NCBI GenBank assembly: GCA_963787645.1
Contig: CAWBDS010000012.1
Coordinates: 124,001-188,000, forward strand
DNA: 64,000 bases
Direction: 5' to 3'
From: Palsa-504 sp963787645
Lineage (GTDB): Bacteria; Actinomycetota; Actinomycetes; Streptosporangiales; Streptosporangiaceae
The notes beneath the pieces are model-generated. The model saw only the letters and a list, made by a program, of their open reading frames with translations, had not been told where the DNA came from and searched no databases. Below are positions 51,308 to 59,943 of this stretch, piece after piece; positions within the stretch are counted from its first letter, which is position 1; each line of letters opens with the position of its first letter. The translations under genes were made by a program, and so were the position numbers.

Positions 51308-52317
51308 TCAGCCCGCCGCCGAGGTGGGCTTGCCCGCCGGCGGACCACCGAACGGCTGCGCGCTGGCCGTCTTCAGCAGCTCCGGAAGCTGCTTGAGGAC
51401 CTTGGCGTAGGCGGCCCGGTACTGCTGGACCGCGGTGGTGAGCGCCTGCTGGTTGGCGTTGACGATCTGCTGCTCGTAACTGGCGATCACCGCGAAGTAG
51501 ATCCCGGCCAGGTCCGTGGACTGGGTGCAGTCGGCATCGGTCACCGCCGTCGCGATCTGCGCCTGGTTGGCCGCGGTATTTACCTGCTGGCCAACGGATA
51601 TGTTCTGATGATTGCCGAACAGGATCTGGATCTCGGTGAAGAACACGTTGGCCGGCTGCTTGAAGTTGTAGCCGTTCCTGGTCATGCACGCGACCCAGGC
51701 CTTGGTGGCGGTGTTCACCGCCGGGTCCTTGGCCACGTCGTTGTAGATGTCGTTGCTCAGCGTGTCGATGCCGGCCAGCGGCCCCTTGTCCGTCGCGTCG
51801 CCGAAGTTCTGCGAGATCGTGGTGCACTTGCCGATCGCGGCCTGCTCCGCCTGGGGCAAGGTGGCCGGGTTGGAGCTCGAAAACGACGTGTCGATGCCCA
51901 GGGAGCTGAGCGCGGAGCTGGGCGGAACCCGGAAGCCGTACTGCTGTGCCTCGGCCGCGCCCAGGTAGCCCCACGCCCCCCAGGGCTGGGCGAAGGCCAG
52001 GTTGGCGGGTCCGATGTGGACCCCGAACGGCACGTTGGTGCTGTTCGGGTAGCCCGCGACGGTCATGCACGCGGCCGACAGCGCCTCACCCGACGTGTTC
52101 GGCGCCAGCCCGTCGTTGTTGGACTGGCCGAGCGCCGCGTACGGGGTGAAGGCGTCACGGGACAGCGCCGCCTGGACCGCGGTCGGCGGCGCCGCCGGCC
52201 GACGTCGGGCGTGGTCACGGTCACGTTCGGCCCGCTGGACGCGGCGGCGGTACAGGCGGACAGGCCCGCGCAGCAACAGATCAGGATCAAAATGGCAGGC
52301 CGGGTGCGCATTTTCAT
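51308..52317 (-). pseudogene. Lipoprotein next to a MacAB-like exporter, frameshifted
   Basis: From ATG 52317 (GGAGG upstream) the signal is MKMRTRPAILILICCCAGLSAC with a lipobox at LSAC; the frame continues SSGPNVTVTTPDV. At 52197-52200 (GGCC) the coding sequence moves to the frame with PTAVQAALSRDAFTPYAALGQSNNDG, which runs to the stop at 51308. One extra C joins them into about 336 aa. The rest is helical with two conserved-looking Cys-x-T motifs (CMTVAGYP, CMTRNGYNF). It follows the permease by 24 bases, so it is probably an accessory of the exporter. Confidence 0.68.
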
Positions 52318-52340
52318 TATTTCCTCCGAACGGCCGTGGT

Positions 52341-53612
52341 TCACGCGTGCCGCAACGCCGCCAGCGGGCTGGTCCGGGCGGCGCGCAGCGCGGGGTACGC
52401 GCCGGCCAGCAGGCCGACCACGCTGCCGATCAGCGGCGCCGGCAGCGTGTAGACCGGGTTGAGCACCGCGGTCCAGTCCTTGACCGCGGCGAAGATGACC
52501 ACGGTGCCGACGCCGATGCAGGTGCCGATCAGCCCGCCGAGCGTGCCCAGCGCGGTGCTCTCGGCCAGGAACTGGGCGGCGATGTGCCGCGGCCGGGCGC
52601 CGACCGCGCGGCGCAGGCCGATCTCCTCGGTGCGCTCGAGCACCGCCACCAGCGTGGTGTTCGCGATCCCGACCGCGCCGATCAGCAGGCTGATCAGCGC
52701 CAGGATCAGGAACAAGCCGGCCAGGTCGCCGCTGACCTCGCTCTGCAGGTTCTGCGGGTTGGGCGGCGACGTCACGACCAGCCGCGACGCGTCGGACGGC
52801 AGCTCCGCGGCGGCGATCTGCCGGGCCACCGACTGCGCGGCGCCGATCCTGGTCGCCACCACCATCTGGGCCTCGTCCTGGTTCCCGATACCGGGCTGCG
52901 GGTTGCCGAAGTCCGCCAGCGCGGTGTTCTCCGGGATCAGCATCGCGCTCTCGTCGGTGACCACGCGCTGCGCGGAGCTGTAGATCCCGACCACCGTGTA
53001 CGCCAGGCCGCCGACGAACACCGCGGGCTGGCTGGCCAGCCGCGATGCCGAAATCCCCAGCGCGGTCGCGGTGGTGGTGTCGATCAGCGTCACGTGCTGA
53101 CGGGTGCCGTTTTCGTAGCTGGTCAGCGGCGAGCCCGCGACCATGTTCAGCCCCATGGCCGCCACCGCGCCCGGCGAGGCGGCCAGCAGGTTGATCGTCT
53201 GGGACCCGGCGGCGGACAGCGCCAGCGAGCCGGTGAAGCTCGTGCCCTCCGGCAGGGACACCGGCCACCACACGCCGGCCGCGGTTACCCCGTTGATGTG
53301 GCCGGCGATCGCGTCCGCGTCGGCCGGGAAGCCGATGGGCGGGTTGGTATCGGGCGCGGCGACGTCGTTGGCGGGCCCGTTGTCCTGCACGGTCACCGTG
53401 GTGTCCTGCAGCACCGTGAACTGGTGCGAGATCTGGCCCGCGCCGGTGGCGGTCAGGCCGAGCACGGCCACGAACGCGCCCACGCCCAGGACCGTGCCGA
53501 GCATGGTCAGCACGGCCCGGCCGGGTCGCTGCACGATCCCGGCCACCGCCTCGGCGCTGGTGTCCCGCGCGGTCAGCCGGGGCCGCGCGAGCTCGGTTCC
53601 GGATCTAGGCAT
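52341..53612 (-). CDS. MacB/FtsX-type ABC transporter permease
   Basis: 423 aa. One N-terminal helix (VLTMLGTVLGVGAFVAVLGLTA), a periplasmic MacB_PCD-like domain (about 60-280), and the C-terminal FtsX core with LAGLFLILALISLLIGAVGIANTTLVAVLERTEEIGLRRAVGARPRHI and LIGTCIGVGTVVIFAAV. It overlaps the ATPase gene by 8 bases. Part of a four-gene export operon. Confidence 0.9.
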   Translation of the reverse strand: MPRSGTELARPRLTARDTSAEAVAGIVQRPGRAVLTMLGTVLGVGAFVAVLGLTATGAGQISHQFTVLQDTTVTVQDNGPANDVAAPDTNPPIGFPADADAIAGHINGVTAAGVWWPVSLPEGTSFTGSLALSAAGSQTINLLAASPGAVAAMGLNMVAGSPLTSYENGTRQHVTLIDTTTATALGISASRLASQPAVFVGGLAYTVVGIYSSAQRVVTDESAMLIPENTALADFGNPQPGIGNQDEAQMVVATRIGAAQSVARQIAAAELPSDASRLVVTSPPNPQNLQSEVSGDLAGLFLILALISLLIGAVGIANTTLVAVLERTEEIGLRRAVGARPRHIAAQFLAESTALGTLGGLIGTCIGVGTVVIFAAVKDWTAVLNPVYTLPAPLIGSVVGLLAGAYPALRAARTSPLAALRHA

Positions 53613-54331
53613 GCTGCACCTGCGCGGCCTCGGACAGCACCCCGTCGCTGATCGTGATGGTCCGGCCCGCGTGCCCCGCCACCGAAGGGTCGTGGGTGAT
53701 CACCACGATCGTGAACCCGGCCGCGTTGAGCTGGTCGAGCAGGGCCATCAGCGCGGCCGCGTTCCGCGAGTCCAGGTTCCCGGTCGGCTCGTCGCACAGC
53801 AGCAGGCTCGGCCGGTTGACCAGCGCCCGCGCGATCGCGACCCGCTGGCACTCCCCGCCGGACAGCGTGGTGGGCAGCGCGTCGAGCCGGTGGCCCAGCC
53901 GCACCGCGTCCAGCGCCTCGACCGCCGCCCGGACCCGGGCGGCGCGCGGGGTGGAGTTGTAGAGCTGGGCCAGCAGCACGTTCTCCAGGGCCGTTCGGTA
54001 GGGCAGTAGGTGGAAGGACTGGAAGACGAACCCGATCCGGCGCCCGCGCAGCGCGGAGCGGTCCCGGTCGCCGAGCCTGGCTGGTGTCCAGCCCGTCCAG
54101 CAGGTAGCGGCCGGCGGTCGGCGCGTCCAGCAGGCCGAGCAGGTGCAGCAGCGTGGACTTGCCCGATCCGGACGGCCCGGTCACCGCCACGTAGTCACCC
54201 GCCTCGATGACCACGTTGGCCGGGCGCAGCGCGGGCACCGGCGGGGGACCAGGGTAGGTCCGGGCCAGCCCGCGCAGCTCGATCACCGGCGCGCCCACGG
54301 TACGGTTCCCGCTCGTCTCCGGCCCGCTCAT
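53605..54331 (-). pseudogene. ABC transporter ATP-binding protein (MacB-type), frameshifted
   Basis: From ATG 54331 the frame contains IELRGLARTYPGPPPVPALRPANVVIEAGDYVAVTGPSGSGKST (Walker A) and DGLDTSQ. The frame then shifts near 54075-54080 (GCCTGG, one G too many). The second frame, ending at 53605, holds LSGGECQRVAIARALVNRPSLLLCDEPTGNLDSRNA (signature and Walker B) and THDPSVAGHAGRTI. Removing one base gives about 241 aa with all motifs. In the order MFP-ATPase-permease-lipoprotein it is the energising subunit. Confidence 0.8.
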
Positions 54332-55671
54332 CCGCTCACCGCCACGCGGTCGCCGGCCGCCAGCGCACCGGCGGTTACCGGGGTGACCTGGACGTAGCCG
54401 TTCTCCGAAATGCCGGACGTCACCGGGACCTGAGTCTGCTTATCGTGCGCCCCGACCACGCTGACGTAGCTGGTGCCCGACGCGGTGGTGACGATCGCCG
54501 CCACCGGCACCGTCAGCACCGGCCCCTCGGTCTGCCCGGTCTGCACCGTGACCAGGACGTTCTCCCCGTTCAGCGCGGCGGGCAGCGGGCTGGCCGGGTG
54601 CACGCTCAGCGGGATGAACACCGTCGAGCTCGAGCCGCTCGAGCTGCCGCTCGACGAGGATCCCGAGGATCCCGAGGATCCGGATGACCCCGAAGACCCG
54701 GAGCCGGCGGACCCCGACGAGCCCGCCGAACCCGAGCCGCCCCCGATGTCCACCACCGTTGCGGTGGGCACGGTCGTGGTCGCCGTGCCCAGGTTGGCCA
54801 CCGTGCCGGTGGCGTGGATGCCGGTCACCTCGTCGTAGAGCGTCACCTTCAGGCCCGCCTTGACCTGGCCGGCGTAGCCCGGCGGCAGCTGGCCGGTCAG
54901 GGCCAGCGACCCGCGCGCGGCCAGCTCGAGAAACGGCTGGCCGGGCTGCTCGCCGCTGGCGCCGTTGACCGCGACCACCGTCGCGGGCAGCGCGGGCAGG
55001 AACACCACGTCCGCCATGGGCACGCCGCCCGAGGACGGCGGGGTGTACCCGAGGTGCTCGTAGTACAGGTACACCGCGTACTCGGTGGCCGCGCCGTAGT
55101 AGCCGGGCGTGTCGCCCTCGTCGTAGTAGCCGAGCGCCGACAGCGCCGCCTGCAGCTCGGCCACGTCCGGCCCGGTCTCGCCTGGCGCCAGGTCTCGCCA
55201 GGCGGGAACCGGTCCGGCCAGCGCGAACATCGGCTGGCCGTCGATCTCGGCCAGCTGCTCGCCGTTGGTGATGGTGTCGCCCGCGGCCGCGTCCAGCTTG
55301 GAGATGTAGACCGCGGACCCGCTGCCGCCCGAGGCCGCGGACCCGCTCCCGGACGCGCCGGTGTCCCCCGACGACGGGGCGTTCGCGTACACGTCGTACT
55401 GGGTCGCCGGGTACACCTCGCCGCGCATCTGCACCGACGAGGTGAGGATCTGCGAGACGACGGTGGCCGTGGTCACGGTGGCGGGCGGCGCCGCGGTGTC
55501 CGCGGCGAGTTGCTGGGGCGACTTCACGAACGAGGCGCCGATCAGCCCGCCGATGGCCAGCAGGGCCGCCGCGATGCCCACCGCGAGCAGCACCCGGCGC
55601 CGCCGGGCCAGCCTCGACCCCCGAGGCGCCACGCTGCTCTCAGCAGACCTGTTATCTGTGCCGGAAACCAT
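54328..55671 (-). CDS. Membrane fusion protein with peptidoglycan-binding domain (efflux adaptor)
   Basis: 447 aa from ATG 55671, with GAGAAGG upstream; the open frame continues to 55734 without support. An N-terminal helix (RVLLAVGIAAALLAIGGLIGASF) anchors it outside the membrane. The HlyD-like barrel and hairpin surround a peptidoglycan_binding_1 domain (GPDVAELQAALSALGYYDEGDTPGYYGAATEYAV, about 190-225). A Ser/Gly-rich linker lies at about 325-370. Pairs with the MacB-type ATPase and permease (ATGA overlap at 54328). Confidence 0.88.
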   Translation of the reverse strand: MVSGTDNRSAESSVAPRGSRLARRRRVLLAVGIAAALLAIGGLIGASFVKSPQQLAADTAAPPATVTTATVVSQILTSSVQMRGEVYPATQYDVYANAPSSGDTGASGSGSAASGGSGSAVYISKLDAAAGDTITNGEQLAEIDGQPMFALAGPVPAWRDLAPGETGPDVAELQAALSALGYYDEGDTPGYYGAATEYAVYLYYEHLGYTPPSSGGVPMADVVFLPALPATVVAVNGASGEQPGQPFLELAARGSLALTGQLPPGYAGQVKAGLKVTLYDEVTGIHATGTVANLGTATTTVPTATVVDIGGGSGSAGSSGSAGSGSSGSSGSSGSSGSSSSGSSSGSSSTVFIPLSVHPASPLPAALNGENVLVTVQTGQTEGPVLTVPVAAIVTTASGTSYVSVVGAHDKQTQVPVTSGISENGYVQVTPVTAGALAAGDRVAVSG

Positions 55672-55810
55672 GGGCCTTACCTTCTCCGGCGGTTCTGCGG
55701 AAGCTGCACGAGCCGTGTGTGAGTTTCGTGTCAACCGGGGATCACGCGGCGTTCACACGAAACGTGAAGATTTCTCGCACACAACGTTCACCCCCATATG
55801 CTGGGCTAAC

Positions 55811-56536
55811 GTGATGCCACCCGACGACGGGAACCTGCTCGTGGTGGACGACGAGCCGTTCCTGCGGGACGCCGTCGCCGCCTCGCTGCGCTTTCTCGGC
55901 TTCGACGTGACCGCCGCGGGGACCGGGACCGAGACCCTGCGCCTGGCCCGTAATCGCAGCTTCGACCTGCTCATCCTGGACGTGCTGCTGCCCGACCTCG
56001 ACGGGTTCGAGATCGTCCGCCGCCTGCGCAAGGAGGGGAACCGGGTCCCGGTCATCTTCCTGACCGCCAAGGACACCCAGGACGACAAGGTCACCGGGCT
56101 CACCATCGGCGGCGACGACTACATGACCAAACCGTTCGGCCTGGAGGAACTGGCCGCCCGGGTCCGCACCGTGCTGCGCCGGACCCGCCCGGTGCCAGTC
56201 GAGCCGGTGCTCTTGTTCGCGGACCTGACCCTGGACCAGGACACCTACGAGGTCCGCCGGGGCGGGCGCCGCATCGAGCTGTCGCCGACCGAGTTCCGGC
56301 TGCTGCGCTACTTCATGCTCAACCCCGGCCGGGTGCTCACCCGGGCCCAGCTCCTGGACCACGTGTGGGACTACGACTTCGGCGGATCCAGCACGGTCGT
56401 GTCCACCTACGTCACCTACCTGCGGCGCAAGCTGGCTAGCGACGGGCCGGACCTGATCCACACCCAGCGTGCCGTCGGCTACAGCCTGCGCCTGCCTCGT
56501 CCCAACGATCCGGTGGGGAGTTCCGATGACCCATAG
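55811..56536 (+). CDS. OmpR-family response regulator
   Basis: 241 aa from GTG 55811 (or ATG 55814); no ribosome site, possibly leaderless. Receiver: LLVVDDEPFLRDAVAA, DLLILDVLLPDLDGFEIVRRLRK (phospho-Asp near 55), FLTAKDTQDDKVTGLTIGGDDYMTKPFG. Winged-helix effector: IELSPTEFRLLRYFMLNPGRVLTRAQLLDHVWDYDFGGSSTVVSTYVTYLRRKL. Divergent from the exporter operon, which it probably controls; 11-base overlap with its kinase. Confidence 0.93.
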   Translation: MMPPDDGNLLVVDDEPFLRDAVAASLRFLGFDVTAAGTGTETLRLARNRSFDLLILDVLLPDLDGFEIVRRLRKEGNRVPVIFLTAKDTQDDKVTGLTIGGDDYMTKPFGLEELAARVRTVLRRTRPVPVEPVLLFADLTLDQDTYEVRRGGRRIELSPTEFRLLRYFMLNPGRVLTRAQLLDHVWDYDFGGSSTVVSTYVTYLRRKLASDGPDLIHTQRAVGYSLRLPRPNDPVGSSDDP

Positions 56537-58064
56537 CCGAACCTTCCGGGTGTACGCCGTGGCCGGGCGGCTGCTGCGCGCCCAGCTGCGGCTCAAGGTG
56601 CTGGCCGGGGTGGTGGTGGTCACGCTGGTCGCGCTGGTGGCGTTCGACCTCGCCGCGGTCAGCACCGTGCGCCGCGACCTGCTGTCCCAGACCGACAGCA
56701 ACCTGCAGGGAGCGCTGACCCTGACCCTGCCCCGGCTGGCCGCCATCGTCGGGGCTCGGTGGCAGATCGACAGCGTGCTCGGCCCGCACGCGACGCCCGC
56801 GCAGTTCCCGCCCGGGCCCGCCAAGGGCAGCAGCACCCCGGCCCTGGCCGGCGCCTACGACATGGCCTTCCTGCCGGTCAACGGCGGCCAGCAGACCCTG
56901 CAGGTGGCCGCGAACTCCGATATCGGCGGGCTCACCTGGACCCTGTCCCGCAACCAGGCCAAGATCGCGGCCCGGCCCGGCCCGCACATCCTGTTCAGCC
57001 CGAACGGGCGAGGCGAGATCCGGGCCGTGACGCTGCGCGTCCCCGGCGGGGCCCTGATCGCCGGGATCAGCCTGGACCAGGTCGATGAGACCATCGTCCA
57101 GGTCGAGCTCATCGTCATCTGGGGCTCGATCGCCGTGGTGCTGCTGATCGGCCTCGGGGTCTTCGCCGTGCTGCGCCGCGGGCTGCGCCCGATCGAGGCG
57201 ATGGCCGAGCAGGCCGACCGGATCACGGCCGGCGACCTCACCGACCGGGTGACCCCGCACGATCCCGGCACCGAGGTGGGCAGGCTCGGGACCGCACTGA
57301 ACGGCATGCTGGCCCGGATCGAGGCTGACGTGGCCGATCGCGAGGAAAGCCAGCAGCAGATGCGCCGGTTCTTCGCCGATGCCAGCCACGAGTTGCGCAC
57401 CCCGCTGGCCTCGCTGCGGGCCAACGCCGAGCTGTACCAGCAGGGCGCCCTGCGCAGCCCCGACGAGGTCGACGAGGTGATGGAGCGGATCGTGCTGGAG
57501 ACCCGGCGCATGGGCCGGCTGGTCGACGACATGCTCCGGCTGGCCCGGCTCGGCCAGCATCCCGGCCAGTCCCGCGAGCCGGTCGACCTGACCGCCGTAG
57601 TCACCGGGTGCGCGGAGCGGGCCCGGATCGCCGATCCCGCGCGGACCTGGCAGGTGCGGATCGCCGACCGCCTGACCACCGTCGGCGATGAGGAACTGCT
57701 GCGCCGCGCGGTCGACAACCTGCTGATGAACGTGCTGGTGCACACCCCGGGCGATGCCGTGGGCACGATCACCGCGTGGGCTGCCGGCGGCCGCGTCGCC
57801 GTCGAGGTCAGCGACGACGGCCCCGGCGTTCCGCCGGATCAGCTGCCGCACGTCTTCGAGCGCTTCTACCGCGCCGGAGCCCGGTCTAGCGCTCGTGGCT
57901 CGGGCCTCGGCCTGGCCATCGCGGCCGAGATCGCCTCCGCCCACGGCGGCTCCGCCCATGCCGCCCCGGCCGGCCCGCACGGCCTGCGGGTCGCGCTGGT
58001 CGTCCCGGTCGGCGGGCGGCCGGGACCCGGCGCCGCCCGCGAGCTAGCCGCCGCCGCGAGCTAG
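56526..58064 (+). CDS. Sensor histidine kinase (HAMP, HisKA, HATPase)
   Basis: 512 aa from ATG 56526 with GGGGAG upstream. Two membrane helices (about 22-45 and 195-220) flank an extracellular sensor of about 150 aa. HAMP: RRGLRPIEAMAEQADRITAGDLTDRV. H-box: RFFADASHELRTPLASLRANAELYQ. N-box NLLMNVLVHTPG, then DDGPGVPPDQLPHVFERFYRA and GSGLGLAIAAEIASAHGG. Forms a two-component system with the gene before it. Its stop (58062-58064) comes from the first repeat of the 17-bp array. Confidence 0.94.
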   Translation: MTHSRTFRVYAVAGRLLRAQLRLKVLAGVVVVTLVALVAFDLAAVSTVRRDLLSQTDSNLQGALTLTLPRLAAIVGARWQIDSVLGPHATPAQFPPGPAKGSSTPALAGAYDMAFLPVNGGQQTLQVAANSDIGGLTWTLSRNQAKIAARPGPHILFSPNGRGEIRAVTLRVPGGALIAGISLDQVDETIVQVELIVIWGSIAVVLLIGLGVFAVLRRGLRPIEAMAEQADRITAGDLTDRVTPHDPGTEVGRLGTALNGMLARIEADVADREESQQQMRRFFADASHELRTPLASLRANAELYQQGALRSPDEVDEVMERIVLETRRMGRLVDDMLRLARLGQHPGQSREPVDLTAVVTGCAERARIADPARTWQVRIADRLTTVGDEELLRRAVDNLLMNVLVHTPGDAVGTITAWAAGGRVAVEVSDDGPGVPPDQLPHVFERFYRAGARSSARGSGLGLAIAAEIASAHGGSAHAAPAGPHGLRVALVVPVGGRPGPGAARELAAAAS

Positions 58065-58115
58065 CCGCCGCCGCGAGCTAGCCGCCGCCGCGAGCTAGCC
58101 GCCGCGAGCTAGCCT
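58041..58115. repeat. 17-bp tandem repeat with CTAG stops, ~4.5 copies
   Basis: Units beginning GAGCTAGCCGCCGCCGC start at 58041, 58058, 58075 and 58092, then a 14-base step to 58106. Each contains CTAG, a TAG stop on either strand. It provides the kinase stop and the membrane-gene stop on the opposite strand (58109-58111). As 17 is not a multiple of 3, the array closes all frames. Confidence 0.9.
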
Positions 58116-58717
58116 TCGCCCGCCAGCGAGCCGCCGCCGTCGGCTGAGCCGGACCCGTCCGGGTCGCCCCCGGGGGACCGGTCGGCCGGGCGCTGGATCA
58201 CCGCGGTCACGGTCGAGGCCAGGCTGACGTTGCGCGCGCCGACCAGCTGCCAGGACCGGGCGATGCCGAACACGAAGAACAAGATGGCCAGCCCGCCCTG
58301 GCGCGCGATCCCGGCGGCGTCGCGCGGCGCCCCGTCCAGCTGCACCGCGTTGGCCAGCTGCAAGCCGTACAAGACCAGCAGGATGGCCAGCATCCGCAGG
58401 TCACCCGGCCGCACTCGCCCCCGGCATTCCCGGTACAGCACGATGATCAGCCCGGCCGACGTGATCAGCCCGGCCCCGGCCAAGATGATGCCCGCCTCGC
58501 TCATGCTGGCCAGCGGCAGCAGCCCGACCAGCGCGATGACCAGCGTGTTGACCAGCGCGGAGAACGCCGCGGCCGCCCGCACCTGGTGCTCGGTCGACGC
58601 CTGGTCGCCGGTCAGCTTCTCCTGGGAGACCGACAGGGCCACGAACAGCAGCCCGATGAGCGCGCCCGCCACGCTGGCGCAGCCGTTGAAGAAATCATGG
58701 AAGCTGGCGGGAACCAC
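58109..58717 (-). CDS. Integral membrane protein, five helices
   Basis: 202 aa. Membrane segments: SVAGALIGLLFVALSVS, LVNTLVIALVGLLPLAS, AGIILAGAGLITSAGLIIVLY, MLAILLVLYGLQLANAV and GGLAILFFVFGIARSW. A charged C-terminal tail is rich in Pro/Gly/Asp. It recalls small actinobacterial membrane proteins without an assigned role. It follows the 58721-59263 gene by three bases. Confidence 0.65.
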   Translation of the reverse strand: MVPASFHDFFNGCASVAGALIGLLFVALSVSQEKLTGDQASTEHQVRAAAAFSALVNTLVIALVGLLPLASMSEAGIILAGAGLITSAGLIIVLYRECRGRVRPGDLRMLAILLVLYGLQLANAVQLDGAPRDAAGIARQGGLAILFFVFGIARSWQLVGARNVSLASTVTAVIQRPADRSPGGDPDGSGSADGGGSLAGEG

Positions 58718-58720
58718 CGG

Positions 58721-59263
58721 TTACGCTACCGGGACGCCCTCCGCGGCCAGCGCCCCGGCCTGCGTGGCCCGGCCGGTCACGACCCGGGCCTTAGCGGCCA
58801 GGATGCCCGTCCGGCCCAGCAACATGGCGATGGACACGAAGATCAGGCTGTCGGTCAGCGCGCCGACGCTGACCTGGTTGGCCACCAGCCAGCTGGCCAG
58901 CTGATCGCTGAAGATGTGGCTGGCCCCGTACGTGAAGTAGATCCGCCCCGCGACGACCACCACCCAGACCAGGGCGTACGGCAGGCCTGCTGAGGACACG
59001 GCCCGGCCGGCCTGCGCGTCATACCTGACCCGCAGGAATGACCCCGCGAGCGCGCCCAGCACGGCTCCGGTGGCCAGCCCGCCGACCTCCAGCAGCAGCC
59101 CGTTGCCGGACGACGCGGCGCCCTTGAAGAAGAACGGGATGATGATGGCCGCGGCGATGACCGGGCGCAGCAGCCGCATCAGCGTGACTTTGCGGCGGCC
59201 CATGTCCGCGGCCAGCACGATGGCCAGGATGACCAGGTTGAGGATCCAGACGCTCGCGTCCAC
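58721..59263 (-). CDS. Integral membrane protein (DUF1453-like)
   Basis: 180 aa from GTG 59263. Membrane helices at the start (WILNLVILAIVLAADMG, LLRPVIAAAIIIPFFF) and centre, with the GxxxG-rich LATGAVLGALAGSFLRVRYD resembling CcdC/DUF1453 proteins. Divergent from the PadR gene with an operator-like palindrome between, so PadR control is likely. Confidence 0.6.
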   Translation of the reverse strand: MDASVWILNLVILAIVLAADMGRRKVTLMRLLRPVIAAAIIIPFFFKGAASSGNGLLLEVGGLATGAVLGALAGSFLRVRYDAQAGRAVSSAGLPYALVWVVVVAGRIYFTYGASHIFSDQLASWLVANQVSVGALTDSLIFVSIAMLLGRTGILAAKARVVTGRATQAGALAAEGVPVA

Positions 59264-59315
59264 CCGCAGGCCCCTTCACAGTATGCCCCCGCCGGTTTGC
59301 CGCCCTTAGGATATA

Positions 59316-59328
59316 AGTCGAATCGACT
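59316..59328. promoter_or_regulatory. Operator-like palindrome AGTCGA-A-TCGACT
   Basis: Perfect 6-bp arms around one base, placed in the 95-base gap between the divergent membrane gene and padR, inside the AT-richer ATATAAGTC stretch. Probable PadR site. Confidence 0.55.
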
Positions 59329-59358
59329 CATCGGAAGGGGAAACCGGGGGAAGGACGT

Positions 59359-59943
59359 ATGGCATCATCCGGCCCGGCCACTCGGCCGCTGACCGACTTC
59401 GAGCAAGTCCTGCTCGGAGTCATCGACAGCGAGCCGCGCTCCGGGTACGGGCTGAAGAAAACGTTCAACTCCTCGCCGTCCAGCGTTTTCCGGCCCAGCC
59501 CGGGCGCACTGTACCCGGCGCTGCGCCGGCTGGAGGCCCGGGGCCTGCTGCGTACCGAGCAGATCGCGAACGGCCGCCGGGCCCAGCGCATGTACCACGT
59601 GACCGACGCCGGCCGCGCCGTCCACGTGGCGTGGCTGCGCCAGCCCGTCGTGCCGGCCGCCATCGGCAACGACCTCGGCCTGCACCTGATGCGCTTCGCC
59701 CTGATGGAGAACCACCTGCCCCGCGAGTCCGTGCTGTCCTTCCTAGCCGACTTCGCCCAGGCGAACGACACCTTCGTAACCGCCATGGAGCGCTACCTGG
59801 CCACCGGCGCCCAGGCGCACCGGCCGCACGCCGAACTCGCGGTCCAGCACGGCATCGCCGTCCACCGCGCCAGCATGGACTGGGCCCGCGCCGCCCTAAC
59901 CGCCCTCTCCCACTCCGCCGCTTCACCCCAAGCAGCCCCTTAG
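59359..59943 (+). CDS. PadR family regulator
   Basis: 194 aa. Winged helix: LTDFEQVLLGVIDSEPRSGYGLKKTFNSS, then SPGALYPALRRLEARGLLRTEQ and QRMYHVTDAGRAV (about 10-90), with a C-terminal helical domain (MENHLPRESVLSFLADFAQ). Its stop overlaps the converging crotonase gene by 4 bases. Probably controls the divergent membrane genes. Confidence 0.9.
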   Translation: MASSGPATRPLTDFEQVLLGVIDSEPRSGYGLKKTFNSSPSSVFRPSPGALYPALRRLEARGLLRTEQIANGRRAQRMYHVTDAGRAVHVAWLRQPVVPAAIGNDLGLHLMRFALMENHLPRESVLSFLADFAQANDTFVTAMERYLATGAQAHRPHAELAVQHGIAVHRASMDWARAALTALSHSAASPQAAP

